Source of the DNA: Clostridiales bacterium | GTDB taxonomy: Bacteria > Bacillota > Clostridia > Lachnospirales > Lachnospiraceae | Length of the DNA stretch: 64,000 bases | Assembly (NCBI GenBank): GCA_012839295.1 | Contig: DUNO01000020.1 | Coordinates: 39,296-103,295 of the forward strand | Reading direction: 5' to 3' | Part shown: positions 6,963 to 15,358 of the stretch, in pieces | Layout of the letters: the number at the start of each line of letters is the position of its first letter | Position numbering within the stretch: the first letter of the stretch is position 1 | Notes under the pieces: model-generated | What the model was told of the DNA's origin: nothing | What the model saw: the letters and a program-made list of their open reading frames with translations, nothing else | Database searches by the model: none | Position numbers and translations under genes: made by a program

Positions 6963-9215
6963 ATGGAAACTATGACGCAAGAACCTTTTCACTACCAGAT
7001 CTACAATAAGCCGGTAAGAACGGAAAGAATAGATCATCTGTATCATTATGTGGGTGCTTCTAAAGTGGGCATGTGCATGGAACGGGGACGGATCATTACA
7101 GAAGTTTATAAAAAGAATAGATATTGGCCTCCGATTTTACTGAGAGCGGTTACCTTGAAAACAATTCTTGAGCAAATGTCCATCTATATTATGCCGGGAA
7201 GTCTTTTGGCAGGCAATCAGGCAAGCAAACCCAACTATGCACCGTTATTTCCGGAATTTGCGGTAGATTTCCTGGAGGAAGAGTTTATATATGGAAGGCC
7301 ATATTTTCCTGATGAGCGACCGGCTGATAAAATTGAATATAGCAGAGAAGATATGCCGGAATTAAAGGAGATGATTAATTTCTGGAAAGGGAATACACAT
7401 AAGGACCGGTTATATGCCAACTTGCCAAAGGAGGCAATATCAGCTCAGGATGATGTGGGAGCGGTGAATATTGTTAACTTTATGCATGGCGGTTGCGGCC
7501 ATCTCACACCGCCTTGGCCTTGGCTGTTTGCCCATGGTTTAAAAGAGATTATCCGTATCTGTGATGAGAATATCGCAGGGCTCGAGATGTGGACCATCGA
7601 GGGAATGGAGAAAAATAGATTTTATACCGCTGCGAAGACCGTATGTGAGGGAATGATTACATACGCCAAACGATATGCAGCTCTTGCAATGGAACTGGCA
7701 AAAAAAGAAGAAGATAAGACACGCAAGAAAGAATTGATGGAGCTGTCCATAATCTGCAATAAGGTACCGGAGAATCCGGCAGAGACATTTTATGAGGCAC
7801 TACAGTTTATGACATTTGTTCAATTTGGCATCCAGATTGAAGACAATGCCCAGGGGATCAGCCCCGGCAGATTTGATCAGGTGATGTATCCGTTTTATGA
7901 AAAAGATAAAAAAGCAGGAATCATAACCTGTGATTCTGCTACTGAACTAATAGAGAATTTCTTTGTGCTTTTATCAACGGTGGAACGTATGAGATCCTGG
8001 GATGATACGGCATATTTCCGCGGAAAGCCTATTTTCCAGAACTTAACCACCGGAGGGACTGATCCGGAAACCGGAGAAGATGCAACCAATGAATTATCTT
8101 ATATGATAATGGACTGCATTGCCAATACCAGAACCCTACAACCTTCTCATTATGTACGTTGGCATAAGAATACGCCGTTGGAATTTAAATTAAAGATTGC
8201 AGAGACAATCCGTCTTGGCACAGGTTTTCCCGCAATCGCCAACGATGAATTATATATTCCGGCTATGATAAACAGAGGATATGACCCAAAAGATGCAGCG
8301 GATTACTGCATTGAAGGGTGTGCGGAACCGGGGGTAGCCGGATTAAGAGGCGGACGTACCGGAGCAGCCTGGTTCTGTCTTGCCAAAATACTTGAGACAA
8401 GTTTATACAACGGTTTCGATCCGAGAAGTGGCGTAACTCTCCATCAGAATAAGAATGGAAAAGATTTGGAGACCTTTGCGAGTTTTGAAGAGGTATGGGA
8501 AGCATTTATGGATCAGATGCAGTATTATGCCAGGATCCACGTTATTATGGATAACACTACCGACCGTTTATGGGAGGAATATATGGAAGAACCATTGACC
8601 TCCGTTTTGGGTTGTACCCTGACCTGTCTTGAGAGGGGAAAATCCATTAAGCGCGGCGGAGCAAAATATGATTTTACCGGAAATGAAACCATAGGTACGG
8701 CAAATGCTGGTAACAGCTTATATGCTATTAAAAAACTGATTTTCGAGGATAAACTTCTGACAGGTGGACAGTTAAAGCATGCCCTGCTCACCGACTTTAA
8801 AGATATGACCACTAATCCTACGGGAGCCGAGATTCAGCAGATGTGTCTAAATGTCCCGAAATACGGGAATGACGTGGAAGAAGTGGATATGTTGGTCAGC
8901 AAGGTATTGGAAAGCGTATGTATGGAACTTCCCAAATATAAGAACACACGTTACGGAAGAGGTCCCATCGGCGGAATTTTTCAGGCATCCACTACAACCG
9001 TATCTTCCAATACTCCCTTTGGTATGTTAACGGGTTCTTTGCCGGATGGGAGAAGCAATGGAATGTCCCTGTCTGACGGACAGTCACCCATGCGGGGGAC
9101 GGATACCAAGGGGCCTACGGCAGCGGTAAAATCCGTATCCCGTTGTAATAATTTACTGTTATCGGAAGGATCATTGTATAATATGAAACTTCTTCCCCAA
9201 GATTTAAGGGATTGA
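6963..9215 (+). CDS. glycyl radical enzyme, catalytic barrel subunit lacking the Gly-radical domain
   Basis: This is a 750-residue member of the pyruvate formate-lyase/glycerol dehydratase family. It has the barrel motifs CGHLTP (His180) and EGCAEPG (thiyl Cys453, Glu455). Cys-x-Glu is the pattern of family eliminases such as glycerol/propanediol dehydratase and choline lyase, in which Glu acts as the base. It ends at SLYNMKLLPQDLRD with TGA TAG, exactly where normal members continue into the C-terminal glycyl-radical domain. That domain is the next gene, 17 bases downstream in another frame. The two should work together as one enzyme. The substrate is unknown; the residues after GCAEPG (GVAGLRGGRTGAAW) differ from the usual QxxGKTxxWHD pattern, so it need not share a known activity. 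Confidence 0.9.
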   Translation: METMTQEPFHYQIYNKPVRTERIDHLYHYVGASKVGMCMERGRIITEVYKKNRYWPPILLRAVTLKTILEQMSIYIMPGSLLAGNQASKPNYAPLFPEFAVDFLEEEFIYGRPYFPDERPADKIEYSREDMPELKEMINFWKGNTHKDRLYANLPKEAISAQDDVGAVNIVNFMHGGCGHLTPPWPWLFAHGLKEIIRICDENIAGLEMWTIEGMEKNRFYTAAKTVCEGMITYAKRYAALAMELAKKEEDKTRKKELMELSIICNKVPENPAETFYEALQFMTFVQFGIQIEDNAQGISPGRFDQVMYPFYEKDKKAGIITCDSATELIENFFVLLSTVERMRSWDDTAYFRGKPIFQNLTTGGTDPETGEDATNELSYMIMDCIANTRTLQPSHYVRWHKNTPLEFKLKIAETIRLGTGFPAIANDELYIPAMINRGYDPKDAADYCIEGCAEPGVAGLRGGRTGAAWFCLAKILETSLYNGFDPRSGVTLHQNKNGKDLETFASFEEVWEAFMDQMQYYARIHVIMDNTTDRLWEEYMEEPLTSVLGCTLTCLERGKSIKRGGAKYDFTGNETIGTANAGNSLYAIKKLIFEDKLLTGGQLKHALLTDFKDMTTNPTGAEIQQMCLNVPKYGNDVEEVDMLVSKVLESVCMELPKYKNTRYGRGPIGGIFQASTTTVSSNTPFGMLTGSLPDGRSNGMSLSDGQSPMRGTDTKGPTAAVKSVSRCNNLLLSEGSLYNMKLLPQDLRD

Positions 9216-9232
9216 TAGAAAGGAGATATCGT

Positions 9233-9469
9233 ATGGAACAAAGTGCGGGATTAAACAGATTAGTAAATCTGGTTGATTATTATTTTACCCTTGGAGGAAT
9301 GCAGATACAATTTAATGTTGTCAGCAAAGAAACCCTCCTAAGAGCCCAGGAAGACCCATCCAAATATCAGAATCTGATTGTACGTGTAGCCGGATACTCC
9401 GCCTATTTTGTAAATCTGGAAAAGAAGGTACAGCAGGACATTATAGAAAGAACAGAAGAAAAAATCTAA
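9233..9469 (+). CDS. stand-alone glycyl-radical domain protein (C-terminal part of the enzyme)
   Basis: A 78-residue protein that equals only the C-terminal domain of a glycyl radical enzyme: LVDYYFTLGGMQIQFNVVS, then LIVRVAGYSAYFVNL with Gly54 as the predicted radical site. ATG 9233 has AAAGGAG seven bases upstream, so it has its own ideal translation start. Its frame differs from the upstream gene, which ends in two stops. Residue 2 onward aligns with what follows the barrel in fused enzymes, so little or nothing is lost. GrcA/YfiD is a known small Gly-domain protein, but it repairs an intact pyruvate formate-lyase; here the large chain has no such domain of its own. It is probably activated by the radical-SAM protein encoded next. 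Confidence 0.92.
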   Translation: MEQSAGLNRLVNLVDYYFTLGGMQIQFNVVSKETLLRAQEDPSKYQNLIVRVAGYSAYFVNLEKKVQQDIIERTEEKI

Positions 9470-9549
9470 TGGAATAGTAAAGTGATTATAAAGTGTCGGC
9501 ATATCTGGCTGGCACTTTTTCCAAAAAGGATATAGATTGGGGTAAAAAA

Positions 9550-10497
9550 ATGACTGAAAATAAAGAAGGAATTATTTTTGATATTCAACGATGGAGCATT
9601 CATGACGGGCCCGGAATCCGAAGCAATGTATTCTTTAAGGGATGCCCCCTTCGCTGCAAATGGTGCAGTAATCCGGAATCACAGGAGGTTTATCAGGAAT
9701 TGGCTTTCTTCCGGGGAAAATGTATCGGATGCGGCAGGTGTATTACCAATTGTCCCTATCAGGCGATTACTCCGTCAGAAGAAGGAAATATCATTGATTA
9801 TACCATATGTCAAAGGCAATGCTATCAAGGTAAGGGCGGATATGCTTGCACTTCCCAGTGTTATGCCAAGGCCTTAAAGGTGATCGGAGAAAAAGTACCC
9901 CTTCCGGATATTATGAAAGAGGTATTAAGTGACAGCAAATTATATGAGCAAAGTGGAGGAGGTATCACTGTTACCGGCGGAGAACCCTTTACACAACCGG
10001 ATTTTTTACTGGAATTATTACGTTTTAGTAAGGAAAAGGGTTTGCACACCACGGTTGAGACCTGTGCCTTTACATCGTGGAAGTATTTCGAACCTGCGCT
10101 GGACTATATCGATTTCCTATTTGTTGATTTTAAACTTTATGATGAAGAGAAACATATCGCCTATACAGGAACATCCAACAAAATTATAAAAGAGAATCTG
10201 TGCCGCATCAATGAATATGCCAAGAACCATAAACTGACCCTCGTAATCCGTACGCCGGTCATAACAGGGATTAATGATTCTGAGGAAGAAATCAGGCTTA
10301 TAGCAGCTTGGATCAAAGAGCATCTTTCGGAAGTTCATATCTATCAGCTGCTTCCTTATCATAGGCTTGGCAGAGGAAAATATCATGATATAGGAAAGTC
10401 GTATGAATTAGAGGAGACAGAGCCTCCTGCAGCTGATGTGATCGGAGCATTGGAGCAAATAATAAGGAGTCATGGGCTGGATATAAAATATGACTAG
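9550..10497 (+). CDS. glycyl-radical-enzyme activating enzyme, radical SAM
   Basis: This 315-residue protein should cleave S-adenosylmethionine and abstract hydrogen from Gly54 of the small subunit. It shows the radical-SAM cysteines in KGCPLRCKWCSNPE (CX3CX2C), the GGEP motif in TVTGGEPFTQPD, and an inserted ferredoxin-like module with CIGCGRCITNC and CQRQC...CTSQC, as in activases of dehydratase-type glycyl radical enzymes. The frame is open up to GTG 9493, but ATG 9550 (MTENKEGIIFDIQRWSIHDG) matches the family N-terminus. It lies between the two enzyme genes and the ABC transporter, one co-directional unit. Activation of a separate Gly domain would be mechanistically unusual. Confidence 0.93.
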   Translation: MTENKEGIIFDIQRWSIHDGPGIRSNVFFKGCPLRCKWCSNPESQEVYQELAFFRGKCIGCGRCITNCPYQAITPSEEGNIIDYTICQRQCYQGKGGYACTSQCYAKALKVIGEKVPLPDIMKEVLSDSKLYEQSGGGITVTGGEPFTQPDFLLELLRFSKEKGLHTTVETCAFTSWKYFEPALDYIDFLFVDFKLYDEEKHIAYTGTSNKIIKENLCRINEYAKNHKLTLVIRTPVITGINDSEEEIRLIAAWIKEHLSEVHIYQLLPYHRLGRGKYHDIGKSYELEETEPPAADVIGALEQIIRSHGLDIKYD

Positions 10498-10509
10498 AGG
10501 AGGGCACAC

Positions 10510-12036
10510 ATGAATGAAAATATAATTTTGCGGATGAATAACATAAGTAAGTCTTTTCCTGGAGTAAAAGCCTTACAAAAAGTAAACTTTGAGGTAAAAC
10601 AAGGGGAGGTACATGCTCTTCTGGGTGAGAATGGTGCAGGAAAATCCACCCTGCTTAAGATATTAGCCGGTGCCTATACGAAGGATGAAGGAGAGATATA
10701 TATCAACGGTAAGATCATTGAAAATATGGATCCGAAAACGGCAGAAGAACTGGGAATATCCATTATTTATCAGGAATTTAGCTGTCTACCTTATCTAAGT
10801 GTGGCGGAAAACATATTTCTGGGAAGGCAGCCAAGAAAGAGCAATGGCTTGATAGACTGGAAAAAATGCTATGAAGACAGCAAAAAGCTTCTTGACAGAG
10901 TAGGGCTTAAGGTAGATCCGAAAACTCTGGTAGCGGATCTAAAGGTGGCGGAGCAGCAGATGGTAGAGATCACTAAGGCTCTGTCCAAAAATGCACATAT
11001 TATTGTAATGGATGAACCGACTGCCCCCCTGACCCAGAGAGAAATAGATAATTTGTTTCTGGTGATTAAAGATTTAAAAAAGCAGGGAGTATCCATCATT
11101 TATGTGTCTCATCGTCTGGTTGAGATTAAGGAAATCTGCAACAGAATCACTGTACTGCGGGATGGATGCTACATTGGTGAAACGGAGGTGGCTTCTGTTA
11201 CTGTACAGGATATGATCCGGATGATGGTAGGCCGCAATCTGACAGATATGTTTCCAAGATCCAATGCAGAAATTGGTGGCAAGATGCTGGAAGTGGATCA
11301 TCTGAGTACGGCGGACAAATTAAAAGATATCAGTTTTCATGTAAGGAGAGGTGAAATTCTTGGAATTGCCGGACTGGTAGGGGCCGGCCGGACAGAACTT
11401 GCAAGAGCTGTTTTTGGAGCGGATCCGATATCGGAAGGTACGATTAGGATGAACGGTGAAGTAATTAAGATCAACAGCCCATCGGATGCCATTTCCTATA
11501 GAATGGGGCTGGTTCCGGAAGATCGGAAAAGACAGGGCTTGATCTTAAGAATGAATGTGAAGGACAACACCACCCTTGCAAGCTTAAAGAGCTTTATCAG
11601 ACTGGGAAAATTAAATTTATTCGAGGAAGAAAAGATATCCCTTACTTATATGAATAAATTGAAGGTAGTAACTCCCGGAATCTTTGAAAAAGTAAATAAT
11701 CTTTCAGGAGGAAACCAGCAGAAGGTAGTACTCAGCAAATGGCTCTGCGCCAACTGCAGTCTGTTAATCATTGACGAGCCTACGAGAGGAATCGATGTTG
11801 GGGCTAAGGTTGAAATCTATGAATTAATGAATGAACTTGTAAGAGGAGGACTAGGTATTATTATGATTTCTTCCGAGATGCCGGAATTAATGGGTGTATG
11901 TGACAGAATTCTGGTAATGCATGAGGGAACCATAACAGGAGAGTTAATGCGTGATAAATTTTCGGAAGAAACAATTATGGCTTTTGCAGCAGGACAGCAT
12001 CCAGAAACTGAGGAGGATAAGAATGTCAGGAGATAA
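10510..12036 (+). CDS. CUT2-type sugar ABC transporter ATP-binding protein (RbsA-like, two nucleotide-binding domains)
   Basis: The 508-residue ATPase is a tandem of two nucleotide-binding domains, as in RbsA, MglA and XylG. The first has Walker A GENGAGKST, Q-loop region IIYQEFSCLPYLSVAENIF and Walker B VMDEPTAPLT, with a degenerate signature (VAEQQMVEI). The second has LSGGNQQKVVLSKWL and IIDEPTRGIDVGAK; its Walker A is changed (GLVGAGRTE), as is normal in this family. AGGAGG lies before ATG 10510. It powers the two permeases that follow and overlaps the first by 14 bases, indicating translational coupling. Confidence 0.95.
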   Translation: MNENIILRMNNISKSFPGVKALQKVNFEVKQGEVHALLGENGAGKSTLLKILAGAYTKDEGEIYINGKIIENMDPKTAEELGISIIYQEFSCLPYLSVAENIFLGRQPRKSNGLIDWKKCYEDSKKLLDRVGLKVDPKTLVADLKVAEQQMVEITKALSKNAHIIVMDEPTAPLTQREIDNLFLVIKDLKKQGVSIIYVSHRLVEIKEICNRITVLRDGCYIGETEVASVTVQDMIRMMVGRNLTDMFPRSNAEIGGKMLEVDHLSTADKLKDISFHVRRGEILGIAGLVGAGRTELARAVFGADPISEGTIRMNGEVIKINSPSDAISYRMGLVPEDRKRQGLILRMNVKDNTTLASLKSFIRLGKLNLFEEEKISLTYMNKLKVVTPGIFEKVNNLSGGNQQKVVLSKWLCANCSLLIIDEPTRGIDVGAKVEIYELMNELVRGGLGIIMISSEMPELMGVCDRILVMHEGTITGELMRDKFSEETIMAFAAGQHPETEEDKNVRR

Positions 12037-13051
12037 ATCTAAAAATACTTCATTTGGAACCAAGATATTGTTGGGAATTAGACCCCATTTGATGCTTTTA
12101 GCAGCACTATTTTTATTAATGATTATCATGAGTTTTATTGCACCAAATTTTTTGACCAAGGGAAATATGCTGGATATCATGCGCGTGAATTCCATTAAAG
12201 GGATTATGTCCATCGGTATGACATTGATTTTATTGACAGGTGGTATTGACTTGTCCATTGGAGCTACATTTGCGGTAGCAGGAGCTGTGGCGGCTTCCCT
12301 CATCGGTGGAGGTTACAGTGATTACGCTACCAGTAATCTGATTAAGCTTCCTACCTTAATTGCGATAATCATAGCACTTATGGTCAGTGCTATGATTGGA
12401 ATGGTGAACGGTGTTGTAATTACAAAACTTAGGGTGGAACCTTTTATCGCCACGTTGGCAATGATGACTTTTGCAAGAGGTATTACATATCTGTACACCG
12501 GAGGGTATCCAATTAATTTCAAACCGATACCGGACAGCTTTGCATGGTTTGGTAAAGGGTATTTTCTCGATATACCGGTTCCGGCCCTAATCTTTATTAT
12601 TGTCGTTCTTGTAGGAGGCTTCGTCCTGAAGTATACCTGCTACGGGCGCTCTCTCTATGCCATTGGAGGAAACAGGGAAACAGCCAAACTGAGCGGTATA
12701 CAGATCAATAAAAATATCTGCAGGGCTTATATTGTAATGGCGGTTTTATCGGGACTTGCAGGGATTATTATGACCTCCCGTGTGGCGTCCGCTTCCGCCG
12801 TGGCAGGAGAAGGTTATGAGATGGATGTTATCGCTAGTGTTGTATTGGGAGGCACTTCTCTCGCTGGAGGCAAGGGAACTATTATTGGTACAGTGATTGG
12901 AATTTTTATTTTAGGAGTAATAGAAAATGGTTTGAATATCCTGGGAATACCGACTTATTTTAAAATCATTATTAAAGGACTTATCATCATATTAGCATTG
13001 GGATATCACGCATTTTCTCATACATCAAAAAAAAGGAAGGTCACAGTATGA
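12023..13051 (+). CDS. CUT2-type sugar ABC transporter permease 1
   Basis: An integral membrane permease of 342 residues in the BPD_transp_2 (RbsC/XylH) family. It has about eight to ten hydrophobic segments and the family motif around GMTLILLTGGIDLSIGATFA, plus VVLGGTSLAGGKGTIIGTVIG near the C-terminus, the part that contacts the ATPase. The frame extends further upstream, but ATG 12023 has AGGAGG at the right distance inside the end of the ATPase gene. It overlaps the second permease by ATGA. Two non-identical permeases imply a heteromeric channel; many CUT2 systems use one gene. Confidence 0.93.
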   Translation: MSGDKSKNTSFGTKILLGIRPHLMLLAALFLLMIIMSFIAPNFLTKGNMLDIMRVNSIKGIMSIGMTLILLTGGIDLSIGATFAVAGAVAASLIGGGYSDYATSNLIKLPTLIAIIIALMVSAMIGMVNGVVITKLRVEPFIATLAMMTFARGITYLYTGGYPINFKPIPDSFAWFGKGYFLDIPVPALIFIIVVLVGGFVLKYTCYGRSLYAIGGNRETAKLSGIQINKNICRAYIVMAVLSGLAGIIMTSRVASASAVAGEGYEMDVIASVVLGGTSLAGGKGTIIGTVIGIFILGVIENGLNILGIPTYFKIIIKGLIIILALGYHAFSHTSKKRKVTV

Positions 13052-14052
13052 AAATAAATCTGAGAAAAAGCCTTATTTGTATCAATCAGCAGAAACTGAT
13101 TGCAATTTTCCTGGTGTTTATGTTCCTTGGCTTTACACTGGCAAAACCAGAATTCGCATCAAGTTACAGTATTAATAATATTTTGTGCACCATGGCACTT
13201 TATGGTATCGCATCCCTGGGTATGACATTGGTTATCCTCACAGGCGGTACAGATTTGTCTGCCGGTTCCGTAATGGCTTTATCCGGTGTCATCGGGGCAG
13301 GACTGCTGGGAAAGGCATTCAGTGCAGCCAATCCAGTAAGTCTTCCCTTTGCGGCAACGGTTCTGATCGCTCTTATCTTCAGTGGTTTGATAGGATATCT
13401 GAACGGAATCGTAATTACGAAGTTAAAGATTGCTCCTTTTGTAGCCACTCTTGCCATGATGTCCATTGCCAGAGGATTAGTGTATGTTGTTGCAGATTCT
13501 GTAGTACAGGGCGTATCTGGTTCCCCCATTACCTTTATGAATGACGGATATTCCCTGTTGGGACAGGGGAAAATAGGTGCTGTACCGGTTCAGTTTATCG
13601 TGTATGTGATCCTTTTCCTGATTGTATTTGTCTTTTTGAAATACACAAGAACAGGAAGGAGTATTTATACGGTAGGCGGTAACATAGATACGGCAAAACT
13701 GGCAGGGATCAAGACAAATAAAATCATTGTTTTAACCTATACGGTTAGTAGTATCCTGGTCGGGATCAGCGGACTAATTCTGGTAGGTAGACTGTCTAGT
13801 GCTTCTACCGTAGCGGCCAAAGGGTATGAACTCGATTTTATAACGGCGGTTGCACTTGGAGGAACAAGTGTGGCAGGAGGACGCGGAAGTGTTATCGGGA
13901 CATTACTTGGGACGGCATTTCTGGCCGTATTAAATAATGGTCTTGATATTGTAAATGTAAAATCCTTTTATCAATATCTGATCAAGGGTCTGATTCTTGT
14001 TTTTGCCGTCTGTGCTGACCTTTTTATGAATAAAAGGGTAAAAAAATCGTAA
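13048..14052 (+). CDS. CUT2-type sugar ABC transporter permease 2
   Basis: This 334-residue permease is a paralog of the preceding one, with the same motifs (GMTLVILTGGTDLSAGSVMA, AVALGGTSVAGGRGSVIGTL) and similar hydrophobic segments, but a clearly different sequence. It starts in an ATGA overlap with permease 1, so the two are probably made in equal amounts. It is the last gene of the transport unit; 116 bases follow before the regulatory genes, which have a promoter-like site of their own. Confidence 0.93.
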   Translation: MKINLRKSLICINQQKLIAIFLVFMFLGFTLAKPEFASSYSINNILCTMALYGIASLGMTLVILTGGTDLSAGSVMALSGVIGAGLLGKAFSAANPVSLPFAATVLIALIFSGLIGYLNGIVITKLKIAPFVATLAMMSIARGLVYVVADSVVQGVSGSPITFMNDGYSLLGQGKIGAVPVQFIVYVILFLIVFVFLKYTRTGRSIYTVGGNIDTAKLAGIKTNKIIVLTYTVSSILVGISGLILVGRLSSASTVAAKGYELDFITAVALGGTSVAGGRGSVIGTLLGTAFLAVLNNGLDIVNVKSFYQYLIKGLILVFAVCADLFMNKRVKKS

Positions 14053-14066
14053 AGAAGGCAGAAATA

Positions 14067-14075
14067 TGGTATACT
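14067..14075 (+). promoter_or_regulatory. extended -10 promoter for the regulatory genes
   Basis: TGGTATACT is an extended -10 element about 95 bases before the lipoprotein start. The -35 (TCGTAA at 14047) is poor. It would allow constant low expression of the sensor genes independent of the transporter operon. Confidence 0.4.
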
Positions 14076-14168
14076 AATGGACAGGCTGGTACTCTGTAAA
14101 TAGCGGTTTGTTAGATAGGCCGCTCAGACTATTTGGTCTCTGAACAGGTGATGAAAAGAGGCGTAGCA

Positions 14169-15338
14169 GTGGTTTTGAAAAATGCAAAGATTTATTGTTT
14201 GATGTTGTTTGGAATGTTTTTATTTACAGGCTGTGGTATGGATTCCGGTCTTCAAATCAGTAAAGCAAACATGGAGCTAAAAGATACCATCGACTTTATG
14301 ATTTGTTGGCCCGAGGAATCTTTGCGCGGAAGTAAAATAAAGCGGCTTGTTGATAATTATAATCTTTTGGCGGATGAAAAATCAAAAATTAATTTAGTTA
14401 CGATTTCCGACAGGGAAGATTATATGGCTGAATTAAAAACCTTGGCGGCAACCAATGAACTTCCTGATATCTTTATCTGTATCAGAAACAGAGAAGATCT
14501 ATTTTTGGAGGAATCCGGCAAACTGATGAATCTGGCGCCCTATCAGGAGGAGCTAAATTATGAGGAGAAAAGAGCCAAGAATATACCTGGCGATTTTTAT
14601 AACCAAGAATTACTTAGCATTTGTTTTGAAATCCCTGCTCTCCGTTTTTATTATTTGAAAGACATGGCGGATTCCTACGGATATCCCTTTGTCTCAAATG
14701 ATCCGAAATTACTTTATAAAATGTATGATCATATATTGAAGTCGGAAAATGGAATACTGCAAATAGAAGATTATATATCGTCCGGTGAAGGTCTTTCCTT
14801 CCTTTATTTCTTGCGTGCCCAGAATAAGGACTTTGATTCTTCCAACGAGGAAGACTGGGAAAACATATTAAAAATATGGAAACATTATTCCAAGGTATTT
14901 GGAACGTTCAAGAATCAATATACCCCTAATGAAACAGGCAATAATATCAAATTATGTAATATAAATAATGCTGCGTTCAGTGAACCTTGGACAGAGGCAT
15001 CAGATCTGTACAATTCCGTAATTTTGTCGGATAAGAACGATCAGACGTTATTTGGAAGTCCCCTGTGCCTGGCTGCCTTAAGACAGAATGATAAAGAAAA
15101 AGAAGAAAAAGTGATTTGTTTTATCAGCAGTTTTCTGGAGGAGAACTGGTCAGATATTCAGAAGATGGATTTACCGGAAAATCAACTTGATTTATTCGAT
15201 GATACTGTAATAAATGTAACCGAAAGTGAAAATCTGGATCCCAGACAGAAGGATGAAATGAAGGAAGTACTTCGAATGCTGCTCATGGAAACTATGGATT
15301 ATCAGGAGTGTGCCAGGATCATTGCAAAATATTGGTAA
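14169..15338 (+). CDS. extracellular solute-binding lipoprotein, probable accessory sensor
   Basis: About 389 residues with a lipoprotein signal (VVLKNAKIYCLMLFGMFLFT, then Gly-Cys, Cys22) and a family-1 (MalE-like) solute-binding fold: DTIDFMICWPEES, then YMAELKTLAATNELPDIFIC. GTG 14169 has GAGG seven bases upstream; ATG 14151 is an in-frame alternative without a good site. The locus already has a CUT2 binding protein of another fold, and this gene leads straight into the response regulator and kinase, not a permease. I therefore infer that it presents a ligand to the kinase, as in three-component systems, rather than feeding transport. Direct proof is absent. Confidence 0.7.
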   Translation: MVLKNAKIYCLMLFGMFLFTGCGMDSGLQISKANMELKDTIDFMICWPEESLRGSKIKRLVDNYNLLADEKSKINLVTISDREDYMAELKTLAATNELPDIFICIRNREDLFLEESGKLMNLAPYQEELNYEEKRAKNIPGDFYNQELLSICFEIPALRFYYLKDMADSYGYPFVSNDPKLLYKMYDHILKSENGILQIEDYISSGEGLSFLYFLRAQNKDFDSSNEEDWENILKIWKHYSKVFGTFKNQYTPNETGNNIKLCNINNAAFSEPWTEASDLYNSVILSDKNDQTLFGSPLCLAALRQNDKEKEEKVICFISSFLEENWSDIQKMDLPENQLDLFDDTVINVTESENLDPRQKDEMKEVLRMLLMETMDYQECARIIAKYW

Positions 15339-15358
15339 TGACAGCAAGAAAGGGATAT

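Noticed and set aside
9212..9232. TTG start at 9212 for the glycyl-radical-domain gene
   Set aside because: It lies inside the stop region of the upstream gene and before the ribosome site; ATG 9233 fits both spacing and homology.
9200..9240. The split radical enzyme as a simple sequencing frameshift
   Set aside because: Two stops in a row, a 17-base spacer with an ideal ribosome site, and a start that matches the domain border make a single-base error unlikely; one indel would also insert about eight extra residues.
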